Assembly (NCBI RefSeq): GCF_002965065.1
Contig: NZ_PTRE01000078.1
Coordinates: forward strand, 1-64,000
DNA: 64,000 bases
Reading direction: 5' to 3'
From: Escherichia sp. MOD1-EC7003
Lineage (GTDB): Bacteria > Pseudomonadota > Gammaproteobacteria > Enterobacterales > Enterobacteriaceae
The notes below the pieces were generated by a model, which worked only from the letters and a program-made list of their open reading frames with translations, was not told the origin of the DNA and made no database searches. The translations under genes were made by a program, and so were the position numbers. The stretch's first letter is position 1. Each line of letters begins with the position of its first letter. Of the stretch, positions 36,011-52,436 are shown piece by piece.

Positions 36011-36853
36011 TTACTGATTAAACTCAGTCAACTTCTTACGATAGCTCTTAGGTGTAAAGGACGTTAATTTCTTAAATGTTTTAATAAACAAGCTCGGGCT
36101 ACTATAACCGGCCTCAAACGCAATATCCGTCACGGAGTAGTTGGTCATTTCAAGTTGTTTTTTTGCAAAATTAATACGGATTTCATTAATAATCTGCATT
36201 GGCGTTTTGCCATAATATCGTTGAGTCGCTCGCGTCAAATACTCCTGTGATTTAGCCGACAACGTCACCATATTTTCCAGCGCCGACTCACTAAACTGCT
36301 CTTTATCATGCATCTTTTCTACCGTATTTTTCAGCCACCGCGGTACATCATCAACCACCTGTTCTTCGCGGTAATGACGTAAACGGTTAATGACATAAAA
36401 AGTCACCATCTCGACAAACTCTTCCAGCCCTGTTTCACTGAAATTCAATGAAGAAATCACTGTTTCCACATAGGTGAGAAAAGCGTTATTGGTCCGGTAT
36501 ACCTGCGAAGCGACAAAGCAATAAGGCAACAACGGCAGGTAATGCTGTTCAAAAAAGCGTTTACTGATCCCAACGTTCAATATGCGCGTGGCACCAAACT
36601 CATAAAAACTTTGATGGTGCGAATTTAACGGAATAAAAACAAAATCGCCCCGTTCCAGCAACACACGCTTACCGTTAATCTCCTGGAAATAACGCCCGGT
36701 TAATACCAGCGTAAATTCATAATAGTCGTGCTGATGCAGTCCGCTGATACTCTCAGTTTTGTTGTAGATAAACACATGGAAGTTTTTGCCATTAAACAAC
36801 TGCTGTTCTCGGGCAGTGGCAATTTCCGGCGCGTTAATCACTGGCTGCATCAT
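36011..36853 (-). CDS. chbR: AraC-type dual regulator of the chb operon
   Basis: ChbR represses chb without inducer and activates it with monodeacetylated chitobiose phosphate. It has 280 residues: an N-terminal cupin (HQHDYYEF near residue 40) and a C-terminal AraC double helix-turn-helix ([20 protein letters not shown]). It is encoded inside the operon it controls. Confidence 0.96.
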   Translation of the reverse strand: MMQPVINAPEIATAREQQLFNGKNFHVFIYNKTESISGLHQHDYYEFTLVLTGRYFQEINGKRVLLERGDFVFIPLNSHHQSFYEFGATRILNVGISKRFFEQHYLPLLPYCFVASQVYRTNNAFLTYVETVISSLNFSETGLEEFVEMVTFYVINRLRHYREEQVVDDVPRWLKNTVEKMHDKEQFSESALENMVTLSAKSQEYLTRATQRYYGKTPMQIINEIRINFAKKQLEMTNYSVTDIAFEAGYSSPSLFIKTFKKLTSFTPKSYRKKLTEFNQ

Positions 36854-36860
36854 CGACTCC

Positions 36861-37211
36861 TTATGCCTTCAGTTTTTCATGAAGCTCAATTAATTCGGTA
36901 ATCAGTTCACGCGCAAGCATGGACGTCATTAAATGATCCTGAGCATGGACCAGCACCAGGCTCACTTTCATCTTACCTTCGCCCGCATCACCTTCAATCA
37001 GTTTCGTCTGTACCAGATGCGCTTCATTCAACGCCATCCGTGACTGATCCATCATGGCTTTTGCTGCGGCAAAATCGCCCTGCTTCGCCTGTTTCAGTGC
37101 CGCATACGCCAGGCTGCGCGCTTGTCCGGAGTTAATGATAAGCCCCATCACCACTTCTTCCAGTTCTTCGGCTTCCGTTTGCGTATCAGGAATATTATCG
37201 AGCTCCATCAT
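36861..37211 (-). CDS. chbA: PTS IIA component for N,N'-diacetylchitobiose
   Basis: ChbA is the 116-residue lactose/cellobiose-type IIA protein that passes phosphate from HPr to ChbB. The phosphorylated histidine is His89 in [11 protein letters not shown]. The protein is mostly helical and forms a trimer in this family. Confidence 0.97.
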   Translation of the reverse strand: MMELDNIPDTQTEAEELEEVVMGLIINSGQARSLAYAALKQAKQGDFAAAKAMMDQSRMALNEAHLVQTKLIEGDAGEGKMKVSLVLVHAQDHLMTSMLARELITELIELHEKLKA

Positions 37212-37261
37212 ACATCGTTCCTCTCTCTTCTTACCGGCACGATTACCCGTACCGGCATCGA

Positions 37262-38620
37262 TTAAAATTTCAGGGCGTTAGCGATATCTTCTTCGCTCTC
37301 TTCTTTATCAATCGCGTTTTGTGCTTTGTTAGCAACCACAACAAAGGGCAGATAAATGAGCGTGGCGATACCAAGGTTGAAGAGTGCAACCAGCAATGCG
37401 GCAACGCTACCGTTAGTGTTAAAGAAGGCGCCCAGACCGGTTGGCATGGTCCACGGTGCAATATTGGTCACCGGTGGAATAATGCCCATGTAGTACGCCG
37501 CCAGAGTGATTGCCGCCAGAATCGGTTGTACCAGTACAAACGGGATAAACATCACCGGGTTCATGATAATCGGCAGACCAAACAGAATCGGTTCGTTAAT
37601 CTGAAAGATGCCGGACGGTAGCGCCAGTTTTGCCACCTGACGATAATCAGCGCGGCGAGAAGCGATAAAGATAGCCAGGATCAGGCCTAAAGTCGCACCG
37701 CTGCCACCGAGGAAAATAAAGGAGTCAAGCATCGGCTTGGCCCAGATATGGAAGGTCTTACCAGCTGCCAGCGCCGCTTCGACGGAGCCATATTGCTGAT
37801 AGGTCGCGATGTTTTCTAGCGCCCACGGCGTCATAATGCCGTTGTCCAGTGCGGTCAGCGCCAGCGCGCCATGAATACCGAAGAACCAGAGCAGTGGAAC
37901 AAAGATCACATAGGCCCAGCCCACCACGCTACCCAACGATGCCAGTGGGGTTGAGATGGTATCCATAATAATCTGGTGGAAGTTAGTCCCCCAGGTATTC
38001 AGCGCCCAGGCAGTAATCCCCATCACGGAAAGGATAATAAAACCGGGAATTAATGCAGAAAAGGAACGCGAGACCGATGTCGGTACGCTATCCGGTAATT
38101 TAATCACCCAATTGCGCCGCACAACAAAGGTAAACATTTCTGCCACCACCAGGCCAATAATAATCCCGGAGATGATATTCGCGCCACCTAACCAGTTTGC
38201 GCCGACGGCATAAGCTTCACCGACGCTATAAGGGGTGACAGTCATAAATGCCGCAACGGATAACAATCCTGCCGCCAGCGCATCGACTTTACGCTCTTCG
38301 GCCAGCGCCATACCGATAAAGAATGGAGCCATTAAAGACATTATCCCTAATGTTCCGTTATATACGTTGCCACCAATACCTTTCAGACCATTAAGTGTTT
38401 CAATGGTTGAGGCATCGAGGCGAATACCTAAGGAATAAAAAAACGACCCCTCCCCAAAGCTTAGAAAAACGTTGTTAATTAATACAAACATGGCCCCCGC
38501 AAGGGTTAACGGCATTAAGCGAATAAAGCCATTTTTGATTGCATTAACGTGTGGCTGCTTTCCTATTTTAACTGCAAAAGGGAGGAGTACCTTTTCAAGC
38601 GATGCAATAACATTACTCAT
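37262..38620 (-). CDS. chbC: PTS IIC component for N,N'-diacetylchitobiose
   Basis: ChbC is the 452-residue membrane-spanning sugar translocator of the chitobiose PTS, with multiple hydrophobic helices and the conserved [10 protein letters not shown] motif in the substrate-site region. It lies downstream of chbB and upstream of chbA. Confidence 0.97.
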   Translation of the reverse strand: MSNVIASLEKVLLPFAVKIGKQPHVNAIKNGFIRLMPLTLAGAMFVLINNVFLSFGEGSFFYSLGIRLDASTIETLNGLKGIGGNVYNGTLGIMSLMAPFFIGMALAEERKVDALAAGLLSVAAFMTVTPYSVGEAYAVGANWLGGANIISGIIIGLVVAEMFTFVVRRNWVIKLPDSVPTSVSRSFSALIPGFIILSVMGITAWALNTWGTNFHQIIMDTISTPLASLGSVVGWAYVIFVPLLWFFGIHGALALTALDNGIMTPWALENIATYQQYGSVEAALAAGKTFHIWAKPMLDSFIFLGGSGATLGLILAIFIASRRADYRQVAKLALPSGIFQINEPILFGLPIIMNPVMFIPFVLVQPILAAITLAAYYMGIIPPVTNIAPWTMPTGLGAFFNTNGSVAALLVALFNLGIATLIYLPFVVVANKAQNAIDKEESEEDIANALKF

Positions 38621-38704
38621 AGAAAAATACCCTTAAAAACCGCAAATTAAATATTGCGGTATTGATTTATGAAATAACTCTTTGACGGGAAAATTTAAAA
38701 TAAA

Positions 38705-39025
38705 TTAATTTGCTGCGGCTTTTTTAATCGCTGCAACCGCAGCCTTAAGCACGCCTAAACCATCGACTTTGCCATAAAGCAGAGAGTCAATTACTTCAAC
38801 CGGTTTGTTGGGTAACAAACGCTGGATTTCGGGCAACATATAAGCAATCTGCGGCCCTAATAACACGACATCAGCATTCTGACCTTTTTCACCGGCCAGT
38901 GTTTCCGGAAATGCCTCAATAATGACCGGGACTTCATATTTTTCTGCCTGTGCGCGCATTTTTGATACCAGTAAAGAGGTAGACATGCCCGCAGAACAAA
39001 ACAGATAAATGTGTTTCTTTTCCAT
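38705..39025 (-). CDS. chbB: PTS IIB component for N,N'-diacetylchitobiose
   Basis: ChbB is the 106-residue IIB protein. The phosphorylated cysteine is Cys10 in the P-loop [10 protein letters not shown]. It is first in the operon. The 298-bp upstream stretch (39026-39323) must hold the chb promoter and the known ChbR, NagC and CRP sites; it also contains the osmE terminator at its other end. I did not resolve individual sites. Confidence 0.97.
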   Translation of the reverse strand: MEKKHIYLFCSAGMSTSLLVSKMRAQAEKYEVPVIIEAFPETLAGEKGQNADVVLLGPQIAYMLPEIQRLLPNKPVEVIDSLLYGKVDGLGVLKAAVAAIKKAAAN

Positions 39026-39270
39026 AAAACTGCCCTCATCGACGATTATCTGTCAGCCAGACACTCCGCAAGCCTTAACCTGCTTCCATGCTCTGGGTAA
39101 CTTGCGAAACCAACATGACTTTTTTTGATGGCTGAAAGGAGTATACGGTATAGATCTGAGCAATAGTATTTCTTTGATTTAGTAAATTGTTTCTCTTTGA
39201 CCTGCGGTTATGACCCTCTTCACATTTCGGGCAAATAATTCGCGAAGATAATTAAGAACACAGGCAAAAA

Positions 39271-39292
39271 AAACCGGCGCAATGGCCGGTTT
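39271..39292 (-). terminator. osmE terminator
   Basis: The stem AAACCGGC / GCCGGTTT with a 6-nt loop is followed by a long U-run in the minus-strand transcript. Confidence 0.85.
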
Positions 39293-39323
39293 CCGTTGTG
39301 ACTCAAGCTTTCAGGCGAGGTGA

Positions 39324-39662
39324 TTACTTCGCAGCCTGTGGATCTGTGTCGTATTCGGCACAGGTCTGATAACCGGAGTTGATGACATGTCCGGTATCAT
39401 CTAACGCGACAAAGTAGGTTTCAGCTTTACCATCACGTTGACCCAGGATGTAGGTCTGGCAAGTACCACGAGCATGGATCATGCTCGCTTCAGACGAAGG
39501 TTTACCCGCAATTTGTGCAACCTGCGCCCGGCTCATGCCTTTTTTGACGTCTTTCACCACAGGCTGTACAAACTGGTCTTTGGTACGATCATAAGCCGTA
39601 CAACCCGCCAGCATGGTTAATACCGCCGCTGCACTCAGAATTCCTGCCATATTCTTGTTCAT
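39324..39662 (-). CDS. osmE: Osmotically inducible lipoprotein OsmE
   Basis: OsmE is a 112-residue SmpA/OmlA-like lipoprotein with lipobox LAGC (Cys21) and a compact domain containing [17 protein letters not shown]. It is divergent from nadE. It is known to be induced by osmolarity and in stationary phase. Confidence 0.95.
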   Translation of the reverse strand: MNKNMAGILSAAAVLTMLAGCTAYDRTKDQFVQPVVKDVKKGMSRAQVAQIAGKPSSEASMIHARGTCQTYILGQRDGKAETYFVALDDTGHVINSGYQTCAEYDTDPQAAK

Positions 39663-39863
39663 ATTCCGTCCTCTTGTTTATCAGCGTGTTAGATAAGCCT
39701 GGAATACATTGGGTGCTTTTTCAAGCCCGTGAACGAAACGGCTCCGCTTTCAGAGGATTCCTGTATGACGTTTTAACCACCATTCAACCTGCTGTCGCTT
39801 GTCGTTTCAGTAGCAACGGGTTAGCTTTAAGGAAGTTTTGTCTTTTTTGTCTGGAGGGGTTCA

Positions 39864-40691
39864 ATGACATTGCAACAACAAATAATAAAGGCGCTGGGCG
39901 CAAAACCGCAGATTAATGTTGAAGAGGAAATTCGTCGTAGCGTCGATTTTCTGAAAAGCTACCTGCAAACTTATCCGTTCATTAAATCACTGGTGCTCGG
40001 GATCAGCGGCGGTCAGGACTCCACGCTTGCTGGTAAGCTATGTCAGATGGCGATTAATGAGCTGCGCCAGGAAACCGACAACAAATCGCTGCAATTTATT
40101 GCCGTCCGTCTGCCCTATGGTATTCAGGCCGACGAACAAGATTGCCAGGATGCCATTGCCTTTATTCAACCGGATCGCGTATTGACCGTCAATATCAAGG
40201 GCGCGGTACTCGCCAGCGAGCAGGCATTGCGGGAAGCGGGCATTGAACTGAGCGATTTTGTCCGTGGCAATGAAAAAGCGCGTGAACGGATGAAAGCACA
40301 ATATAGCATTGCGGGTATGACCAGCGGTGTCGTAGTGGGCACCGATCATGCAGCAGAAGCCATTACCGGATTCTTCACTAAATATGGTGACGGCGGTACG
40401 GACATTAATCCGCTGTATCGTCTCAACAAACGACAGGGTAAACAGTTACTGGCGGCATTAGGTTGCCCGGAACATCTTTATCAGAAAGCGCCAACGGCCG
40501 ATCTGGAAGATGACCGCCCTTCTCTGCCAGATGAAGTGGCGCTCGGCGTGACCTATGACAATATCGACGACTATCTGGAAGGGAAAAACGTACCTGAACA
40601 GGTCGCCAGAACAATAGAGAACTGGTATCTGAAAACCGAGCATAAACGCCGCCCGCCAATTACCGTTTTTGATGATTTCTGGAAAAAGTAA
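39864..40691 (+). CDS. nadE: NAD synthetase, ammonia-dependent
   Basis: NadE amidates nicotinic acid adenine dinucleotide to NAD+. It has 275 residues, with the ATP pyrophosphatase P-loop GISGGQDS at 46-53 and downstream [29 protein letters not shown] precedes the ATG. Confidence 0.98.
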   Translation: MTLQQQIIKALGAKPQINVEEEIRRSVDFLKSYLQTYPFIKSLVLGISGGQDSTLAGKLCQMAINELRQETDNKSLQFIAVRLPYGIQADEQDCQDAIAFIQPDRVLTVNIKGAVLASEQALREAGIELSDFVRGNEKARERMKAQYSIAGMTSGVVVGTDHAAEAITGFFTKYGDGGTDINPLYRLNKRQGKQLLAALGCPEHLYQKAPTADLEDDRPSLPDEVALGVTYDNIDDYLEGKNVPEQVARTIENWYLKTEHKRRPPITVFDDFWKK

Positions 40692-40737
40692 TAATTTGCA
40701 CATATTGGTTTGTGCGAAAAAGAGTGCTTTGTTCACG

Positions 40738-40770
40738 CCGGACGCGGCGTGAACGCCTTATTTGGCCTAC
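40738..40770 (+). repeat. REP element abutting the cho remnant
   Basis: GCCGGACGCGGCGTGAACGC followed by CTTATTTGGCCTAC matches the REP consensus with a few changes. It lies between nadE and the truncated cho and appears to be joined directly to the middle of that gene, 20 bp from the first cho-derived codon. Confidence 0.85.
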
Positions 40771-40789
40771 AAAACTTTGCAAATTCAAT

Positions 40790-41338
<549 letters not shown>

Positions 41339-41429
41339 TCAGGTAACCGTGGATGGGTATCGGCAACTCGGGTGATTTACGTTAGTGACGAGCAGACTTT
41401 TTTGCATCTGTTTGACAACGGAAAAGAAA

Positions 41430-41482
41430 ACCGCCGATCCTGTCCACCGCATTACTGCAAGGTAGTGGACAAGACCGGCGGT
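41430..41482 (-). terminator. spy terminator
   Basis: An 18-bp stem with two mismatches (arms at 41430-41447 and 41465-41482) encloses a 17-nt loop and is followed by TTTTCTTTT on the minus strand, just after spy. Confidence 0.75.
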
Positions 41483-41504
41483 CTTAAGTTTTTTGGCTGA
41501 AAGA

Positions 41505-41990
41505 TTATTCAGCCGTTGCAGGCATTTTACCTTTTGCCGCTGGACGTTCTGTCAGACGCTTCTCAAAATTGGCATTAAATTGCTTTTTCTGCTCCGGCGT
41601 CAGGATGTTATAAATCTTGTTCTGGGTTTCCATGTGCGCCAGCATGTTAGCTTTGCGCTGTTCTTCCATTTTTGCGATCTGCGCTTCAGCTTTTGCTTTA
41701 TCGAAGGTATCGCTGGCAATGATGTCATGCATTGCGCGGCGTTCTTCCAGCGGAGGGCGTTTCATCTGGTCACGCTGGCCTTTCATGATTTCGCGGATCT
41801 GCTGTTTCTGCGCATCGGTCAGGTTCAGGTCTTTGAACATCATATCCTGATGCGGACCGAACTTGCCTTTATGGTGCATCATCGGCTTCGCGTCAGTCGG
41901 TGCTGCGGTAGTGGTGTCTGCGGCATGGGCCAGGTTAGCCGCGCCCAGAGCCAGGGTAGAGGCAACAAACAGGGCAGTTAATTTACGCAT
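41505..41990 (-). CDS. spy: Periplasmic ATP-independent chaperone Spy
   Basis: Spy is a 161-residue periplasmic cradle-shaped chaperone. It has a signal peptide (residues 1-23, cleavage after AHA) and two LTxxQ motifs, LTDAQKQQ and LTPEQKKQ. The mature protein is helical and rich in Met and Lys. It is induced by the Cpx and Bae envelope-stress systems. The 328-bp region to astE (41991-42318) is AT-rich and holds the spy promoter; it contains GTAAA repeats but I could not assign a CpxR box with confidence. Confidence 0.97.
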   Translation of the reverse strand: MRKLTALFVASTLALGAANLAHAADTTTAAPTDAKPMMHHKGKFGPHQDMMFKDLNLTDAQKQQIREIMKGQRDQMKRPPLEERRAMHDIIASDTFDKAKAEAQIAKMEEQRKANMLAHMETQNKIYNILTPEQKKQFNANFEKRLTERPAAKGKMPATAE

Positions 41991-42318
41991 ATTCTATTCC
42001 TTCCTTTCAGTTATTTATTACGGCTTTCTTAAGTAGCGTGCCGTGTTGACGAGATTAACTTTACTGACTTTAGCGTCAATTAACCAGAACAATGGTAAAA
42101 CAATGAAAGTGTAAAAAACACTTTTGTGCCAATTATGGAGAAAAAAAGAAAATTTGATGAAGAGTGATGGGAGAATATTACAACACAATGATTTTGCGGA
42201 GATTATGAAGAACTATACCGGATGACTGGTGATAAATAAAGCAAATAACCAGGATTAATCTGCATTAATTTACAAGAAGGCAACTAAATACCCGCAGAGT
42301 GATTTCTGAGGATAAGTA

Positions 42319-48382
<6,064 letters not shown>

Positions 48383-48418
48383 TTAACGGCGAGTGATGTT
48401 TGCGCTGTAAATGTAGAT

Positions 48419-48434
48419 TGCAGGGTTCGTGCCA
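48419..48434 (-). promoter_or_regulatory. Sigma-54 promoter of astCADBE
   Basis: On the minus strand TGGCACGAACCCTGCA has the -24 GG and -12 GC elements at the required spacing and lies 73-88 bp upstream of astC. It fits the known nitrogen-limitation control of ast by NtrC. Confidence 0.85.
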
Positions 48435-48500
48435 GCCAGTGATAAAAGTGCATAAACGGAGGAGGTTAACTGGAAATCAAGGCGTTATAACCAAGCCATA

Positions 48501-48515
48501 TGCATTTAAAGTGCA
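48501..48515. promoter_or_regulatory. NtrC-like palindrome upstream of ast
   Basis: TGCATTTAAAGTGCA resembles the NtrC site TGCACC-N5-GGTGCA and lies about 70-80 bp upstream of the sigma-54 promoter, a usual enhancer distance. The rest of the 445-bp astC-xthA gap is AT-rich without a gene. Confidence 0.5.
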
Positions 48516-48791
48516 TATAAAGTGAATACGTTTGCAATATGGGTGAATAAAAAGAATTAAAAACGCAATGTTATGCAGAAGTAAAATATAATTCTGGAAT
48601 TGTGATCATTGACGAAATTTACTGAAAATTACTGCGCCATTCTGATGCGGCGCGCACCAAAAACGGGCATTTTTTGCGCCATCGTTGACATCATTAACAA
48701 CCATCGATCAAATCACTTAACAACAGGCAGTAAGCAAAGCGAAATTCTGCTACCATCCACGCACTCTTTAACTGAATAAATGGCAGCGACT

Positions 48792-49598
48792 ATGAAATTT
48801 GTCTCTTTTAATATCAACGGCCTGCGCGCCAGACCTCACCAGCTTGAAGCCATCGTCGAAAAGCACCAGCCGGATGTGATTGGCCTGCAGGAGACAAAAG
48901 TTCATGACGATATGTTTCCGCTCGAAGAGGTGGCAAAGCTCGGCTACAACGTGTTTTATCATGGGCAGAAAGGTCATTATGGCGTGGCGCTGCTGACCAA
49001 AGAGACACCGATTGCCGTGCGTCGCGGCTTTCCCGGTGACGGCGAAGAGGCACAGCGGCGGATTATTATGGCAGAAATCCCCTCACCGCTGGGTAATGTC
49101 ACGGTGATCAACGGTTACTTCCCGCAGGGTGAAAGCCGCGACCATCCGATAAAATTCCCCGCGAAGGCGCAGTTTTACCAGAACCTGCAAAACTATCTGG
49201 AAACCGAACTCAAACGTGATAATCCGGTATTGATTATGGGCGATATGAATATTAGTCCTGGCGACCTGGATATCGGCATTGGCGAAGAGAACCGTAAGCG
49301 CTGGCTGCGTACCGGTAAATGCTCTTTCCTGCCGGAAGAACGCGAATGGATGGAGAGACTGATGAGCTGGGGGCTGGTGGATACCTTCCGCCATGCGAAT
49401 CCGCAAACGACAGATCGCTTTTCGTGGTTTGATTACCGCTCAAAAGGTTTTGACGATAACCGGGGTCTGCGTATCGACCTGCTGCTCGCCAGCCAACCAC
49501 TGGCCGAGTGTTGCGTAGAAACCGGCATCGACTATGAAATCCGCAGCATGGAAAAACCGTCCGATCACGCCCCCGTCTGGGCGACCTTCCACCGCTAA
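48792..49598 (+). CDS. xthA: Exonuclease III
   Basis: XthA is the main AP endonuclease, 3' phosphatase and 3'-5' exonuclease of base-excision repair. It has 268 residues of the EEP superfamily: Glu34 in LQETK, the catalytic [10 protein letters not shown] block near 150, Asp229 region LRIDLLLAS and His259 in SDHAPVW. I start at [10 protein letters not shown]. Confidence 0.98.
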   Translation: MKFVSFNINGLRARPHQLEAIVEKHQPDVIGLQETKVHDDMFPLEEVAKLGYNVFYHGQKGHYGVALLTKETPIAVRRGFPGDGEEAQRRIIMAEIPSPLGNVTVINGYFPQGESRDHPIKFPAKAQFYQNLQNYLETELKRDNPVLIMGDMNISPGDLDIGIGEENRKRWLRTGKCSFLPEEREWMERLMSWGLVDTFRHANPQTTDRFSWFDYRSKGFDDNRGLRIDLLLASQPLAECCVETGIDYEIRSMEKPSDHAPVWATFHR

Positions 49599-49764
49599 TT
49601 TAGCTGCTCTCCTGGCTCAAACTGGGTCAGGAGAATTAACTTTGAGAAAAATCAACAAACAGTCAGTAATGATTTGTTGCCTGCCGTCCTTTGTTATACC
49701 GTCACTGCGTTTTTAGTTGTCTGACCACTTCTCTATTATCAAGTTTGATATAGGAAACTCCACG

Positions 49765-50475
49765 ATGAACGCTGAGCGTAAATTTCTTTTTGCCTGTTTT
49801 ATTTTTGCGCTGGTCATTTACGCTATCCACGCTTTCGGTTTATTCGATCTGCTCACCGATTTACCCCACATACAGACACTCATTCGCCAGAGCGGATTGT
49901 TCGGTTATAGCCTCTATATTCTGTTATTCATCATTGCCACCCTCTTTCTGTTACCGGGGAGCATACTGGTGATCGCTGGAGGAATAGTTTTTGGTCCGCT
50001 CTTAGGGACACTACTATCATTAATTGCCGCCACGCTGGCCTCCTCGTGCTCATTCCTGCTGGCGCGCTGGCTGGGGCGTGATTTGCTGCTGAAATACGTT
50101 GGCCATAGCCAGACCTTTCAGGCCATTGAAAAAGGCATTGCGCGTAACGGTATTGATTTTCTTATTCTGACCCGCTTAATCCCGCTGTTTCCTTACAATA
50201 TTCAAAATTATGCTTACGGATTAACCACTATCGCCTTCTGGCCTTACACCCTTATTTCAGCACTGACTACCCTGCCCGGTATTGTTATTTATACCCTGAT
50301 GGCAAGCGATCTCGCCAATGAAGGCATTACGCTGCGCTTTATTTTACAACTCTGTCTCGCTGGCCTGGCGCTGTTTATTCTCGTCCAGCTCGCCAAACTC
50401 TACGCCCGACACAAACACGTGGATCTGTCTGCTTCGCACCGCAGCCCACTTACTCAACCCAAAAATGAAGGATAG
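49765..50475 (+). CDS. ydjX: TVP38/TMEM64 (DedA-like) membrane protein YdjX
   Basis: YdjX is a 236-residue inner-membrane protein of the SNARE-associated/VTT (DedA-like) family. It has the motif LLPGSILVIAGGIVFGPLLGTLLSL and the F-x-x-R-hydrophobic block LTRLIPLFPYNIQNYAYG. Its function is unknown; relatives are linked to lipid scrambling or ion homeostasis. It is first in the ydjX-ynjE cluster. I start at MNAERKF. Confidence 0.93.
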   Translation: MNAERKFLFACFIFALVIYAIHAFGLFDLLTDLPHIQTLIRQSGLFGYSLYILLFIIATLFLLPGSILVIAGGIVFGPLLGTLLSLIAATLASSCSFLLARWLGRDLLLKYVGHSQTFQAIEKGIARNGIDFLILTRLIPLFPYNIQNYAYGLTTIAFWPYTLISALTTLPGIVIYTLMASDLANEGITLRFILQLCLAGLALFILVQLAKLYARHKHVDLSASHRSPLTQPKNEG

Positions 50476-50479
50476 AACC

Positions 50480-51157
50480 ATGTTGTAACATTATTCAGTG
50501 TCATGGAAAAAAGGACTTGCTGCACTGTGCTTACTGGCCGTTGCGGGGCTTAGTGGTTGCGATCAAAAAGAGAATGCGCCAGCAAAAGTGGAATACGACG
50601 GGCTTTCGGACAGCCAACCGCTGCGTGTCGATGTCAATAACCATACGGTGACTATGCCGGTGCAAATTAATGGTCGCTTTCTGACTGACGATACTCGCCA
50701 TGGCATTGTGTTTAAAGATGGCTCCAACGGGCATAAATCGCTATTCATAGGCTATGCCTCCCCGAAAGCATTATATGAAGCCCTGAAACAGGCCGGTGGT
50801 ACGCCGGGCGAAAACATGACCATGGAGAATAAAGAAACTACCCACGTCGCAGGCAGCAAACTGGATATTTCGGTCAACTGGCAAGGAGCGGCAAAAGCGT
50901 ATTCCTTCGATGAAGTGATTGTCGACAGTAACGGTAAAAAACTGGACATGCGCTTTGGCGGTAATTTAGCCGCCGCAGAGGAGAAGAAAACGGGCTGCCT
51001 GGTGTGTCTGGATAGCTGCCCGGTCGGTATCGTCAGCAATGCAACATACACTTATGGCGCGGTGGAAAAACGTGGTGAAGTCAAATTCAAAGGCAATGCG
51101 TCTATTCTCCCACCAGATAACACGCTGGCATCTGTTACCTTTAAAATCGCCGAATAA
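50480..51157 (+). pseudogene. ydjY: ydjY, cysteine-rich lipoprotein, stop at codon 3
   Basis: YdjY is a roughly 225-residue predicted lipoprotein with a C-terminal cysteine cluster (TGCLVCLDSCPVG) resembling a metal- or thiol-binding site. The normal start ATG 50480 is followed by TTG and TAA (50486-50488); from memory K-12 has CAA at codon 3. The frame is otherwise open. A GTG at 50498 followed by SWKKGLAALCLLAVAGLSGC would keep the whole signal peptide and lipobox (LSGC). Since the stop is only 12 nt earlier, reinitiation at GTG could rescue a 219-residue product. The gene is therefore damaged but perhaps not dead. Confidence 0.75.
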
Positions 51158-51171
51158 AACCTGGATAAAGG

Positions 51172-51879
51172 ATGATGAAGATACAATCGCGTAAAACCTG
51201 GTACTACCGTGCCGCCATCATCATCCTGTTGTTCACTACGCTGCTGGCATGGGCGCTGTTTCCCGGCGTCCATGATTTTATTAATCGCAGCATTGCGGCG
51301 TTTGCTGCCGTAGACCAACAGGGTATAGAACAGTTTATTCAGTCGTACGGCACTCAGGCGGCAGTTGTCTCGTTTTTTTTGATGATTTTGCAGGCCATTG
51401 CCGCGCCGCTTCCGGCGTTTTTGGTCACCTTTGCCAACGCGTCACTGTTTGGCGCGTTTTGGGGTGCCTTGCTATCGTGGACCAGTTCAATGGCGGGTGC
51501 AGTGCTATGCTTTTTTATCGCCAGAGTGATGGGCCGCGAAGTGGTTGAAAAATTAACAGGTAAAACCGTGCTTGACAGTATGGACGGCTTTTTCACTCGC
51601 TACGGTAAACACACCATCCTGGTATGTCGGTTATTGCCTTTTGTCCCTTTCGATCCAATCAGCTATGCTGCCGGTTTGACTTCAATACGTTTTCGCTCGT
51701 TTTTTATCGCCACCGGGCTTGGTCAGTTACCGGCGACGATTGTTTATTCCTGGGCGGGCAGTATGTTAACAGGCCGTACCTTCTGGTTTGTCAGCGGACT
51801 GTTTATTCTGTTTGCTCTGACCGTGGTGGTTTTTGTGGCGAAAAAAATATGGCTTGAACGCCAGAAGAGGAATGCCTGA
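51172..51879 (+). CDS. ydjZ: TVP38/TMEM64 (DedA-like) membrane protein YdjZ
   Basis: YdjZ is a 235-residue paralogue of YdjX with the same VTT topology and the block LVCRLLPFVPFDPISYAAGLTS. It lies 14 bp after ydjY and overlaps ynjA by one base (TGATG). Two VTT proteins in one operon suggest a heteromeric membrane unit (inference). An alternative start is the second ATG, one codon later. Confidence 0.92.
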   Translation: MMKIQSRKTWYYRAAIIILLFTTLLAWALFPGVHDFINRSIAAFAAVDQQGIEQFIQSYGTQAAVVSFFLMILQAIAAPLPAFLVTFANASLFGAFWGALLSWTSSMAGAVLCFFIARVMGREVVEKLTGKTVLDSMDGFFTRYGKHTILVCRLLPFVPFDPISYAAGLTSIRFRSFFIATGLGQLPATIVYSWAGSMLTGRTFWFVSGLFILFALTVVVFVAKKIWLERQKRNA

Positions 51880-52427
51880 TGGGTTTACCGCCGCTTAACA
51901 AGATTCCGTTGATTTTACGTCCGCAGGCGTGGTTGCATCGTCGACATTACGGTGAGGTGTTAAGCCCCATTCGCTGGTGGGGGCGGATCCCGTTTATCTT
52001 TTATCTGGTGTCGATGTTCGTCGGCTGGCTGGAGCGCAAACGCTCACCGCTCGATCCGGTAGTGCGATCGCTTGTCAGCGCCCGCATTGCGCAAATGTGT
52101 CTGTGTGAATTTTGCGTGGACATCACCAGTATGAAAGTCGCCGAGCGTACCGGCAGTACCGATAAACTGCTGGCAGTGGCAGAGTGGCGGCAAAGCCCGC
52201 TGTTCAGCGATGAAGAGCGGCTGGCGCTGGAATACGCAGAAGCCGCCAGCGTCACGCCGCCAACGGTGGATGATGATCTGCGCGCCCGACTGGCTATCCA
52301 TTTTGACGCCCAGGCTCTCACCGAACTGACGGCGCTGATCGGTTTGCAAAATCTGTCGGCGCGTTTTAATTCCGCCATGGACATTCCCGCTCAGGGGCTG
52401 TGCCGTATTCCTGAAAAACGTTCTTAA
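51879..52427 (+). CDS. ynjA: AhpD-like/carboxymuconolactone decarboxylase family protein YnjA
   Basis: YnjA is a 182-residue protein of the CMD/AhpD fold, with a redox-type CxxC in CLCEFCVDITS (Cys76-x2-Cys79), which suggests disulfide reductase or peroxidase activity. It also has a hydrophobic segment near residues 36-52. It overlaps ydjZ by one base and is followed 9 bp later by ynjB. The substrate is unknown. Confidence 0.9.
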   Translation: MGLPPLNKIPLILRPQAWLHRRHYGEVLSPIRWWGRIPFIFYLVSMFVGWLERKRSPLDPVVRSLVSARIAQMCLCEFCVDITSMKVAERTGSTDKLLAVAEWRQSPLFSDEERLALEYAEAASVTPPTVDDDLRARLAIHFDAQALTELTALIGLQNLSARFNSAMDIPAQGLCRIPEKRS

Positions 52428-52436
52428 GGAGAGATG

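Noticed and set aside
42091..42115. Two GTAAA repeats upstream of spy as a CpxR box
   Set aside because: The spacing (11 nt between repeats) does not fit the usual CpxR arrangement, and the true site could not be settled by eye.
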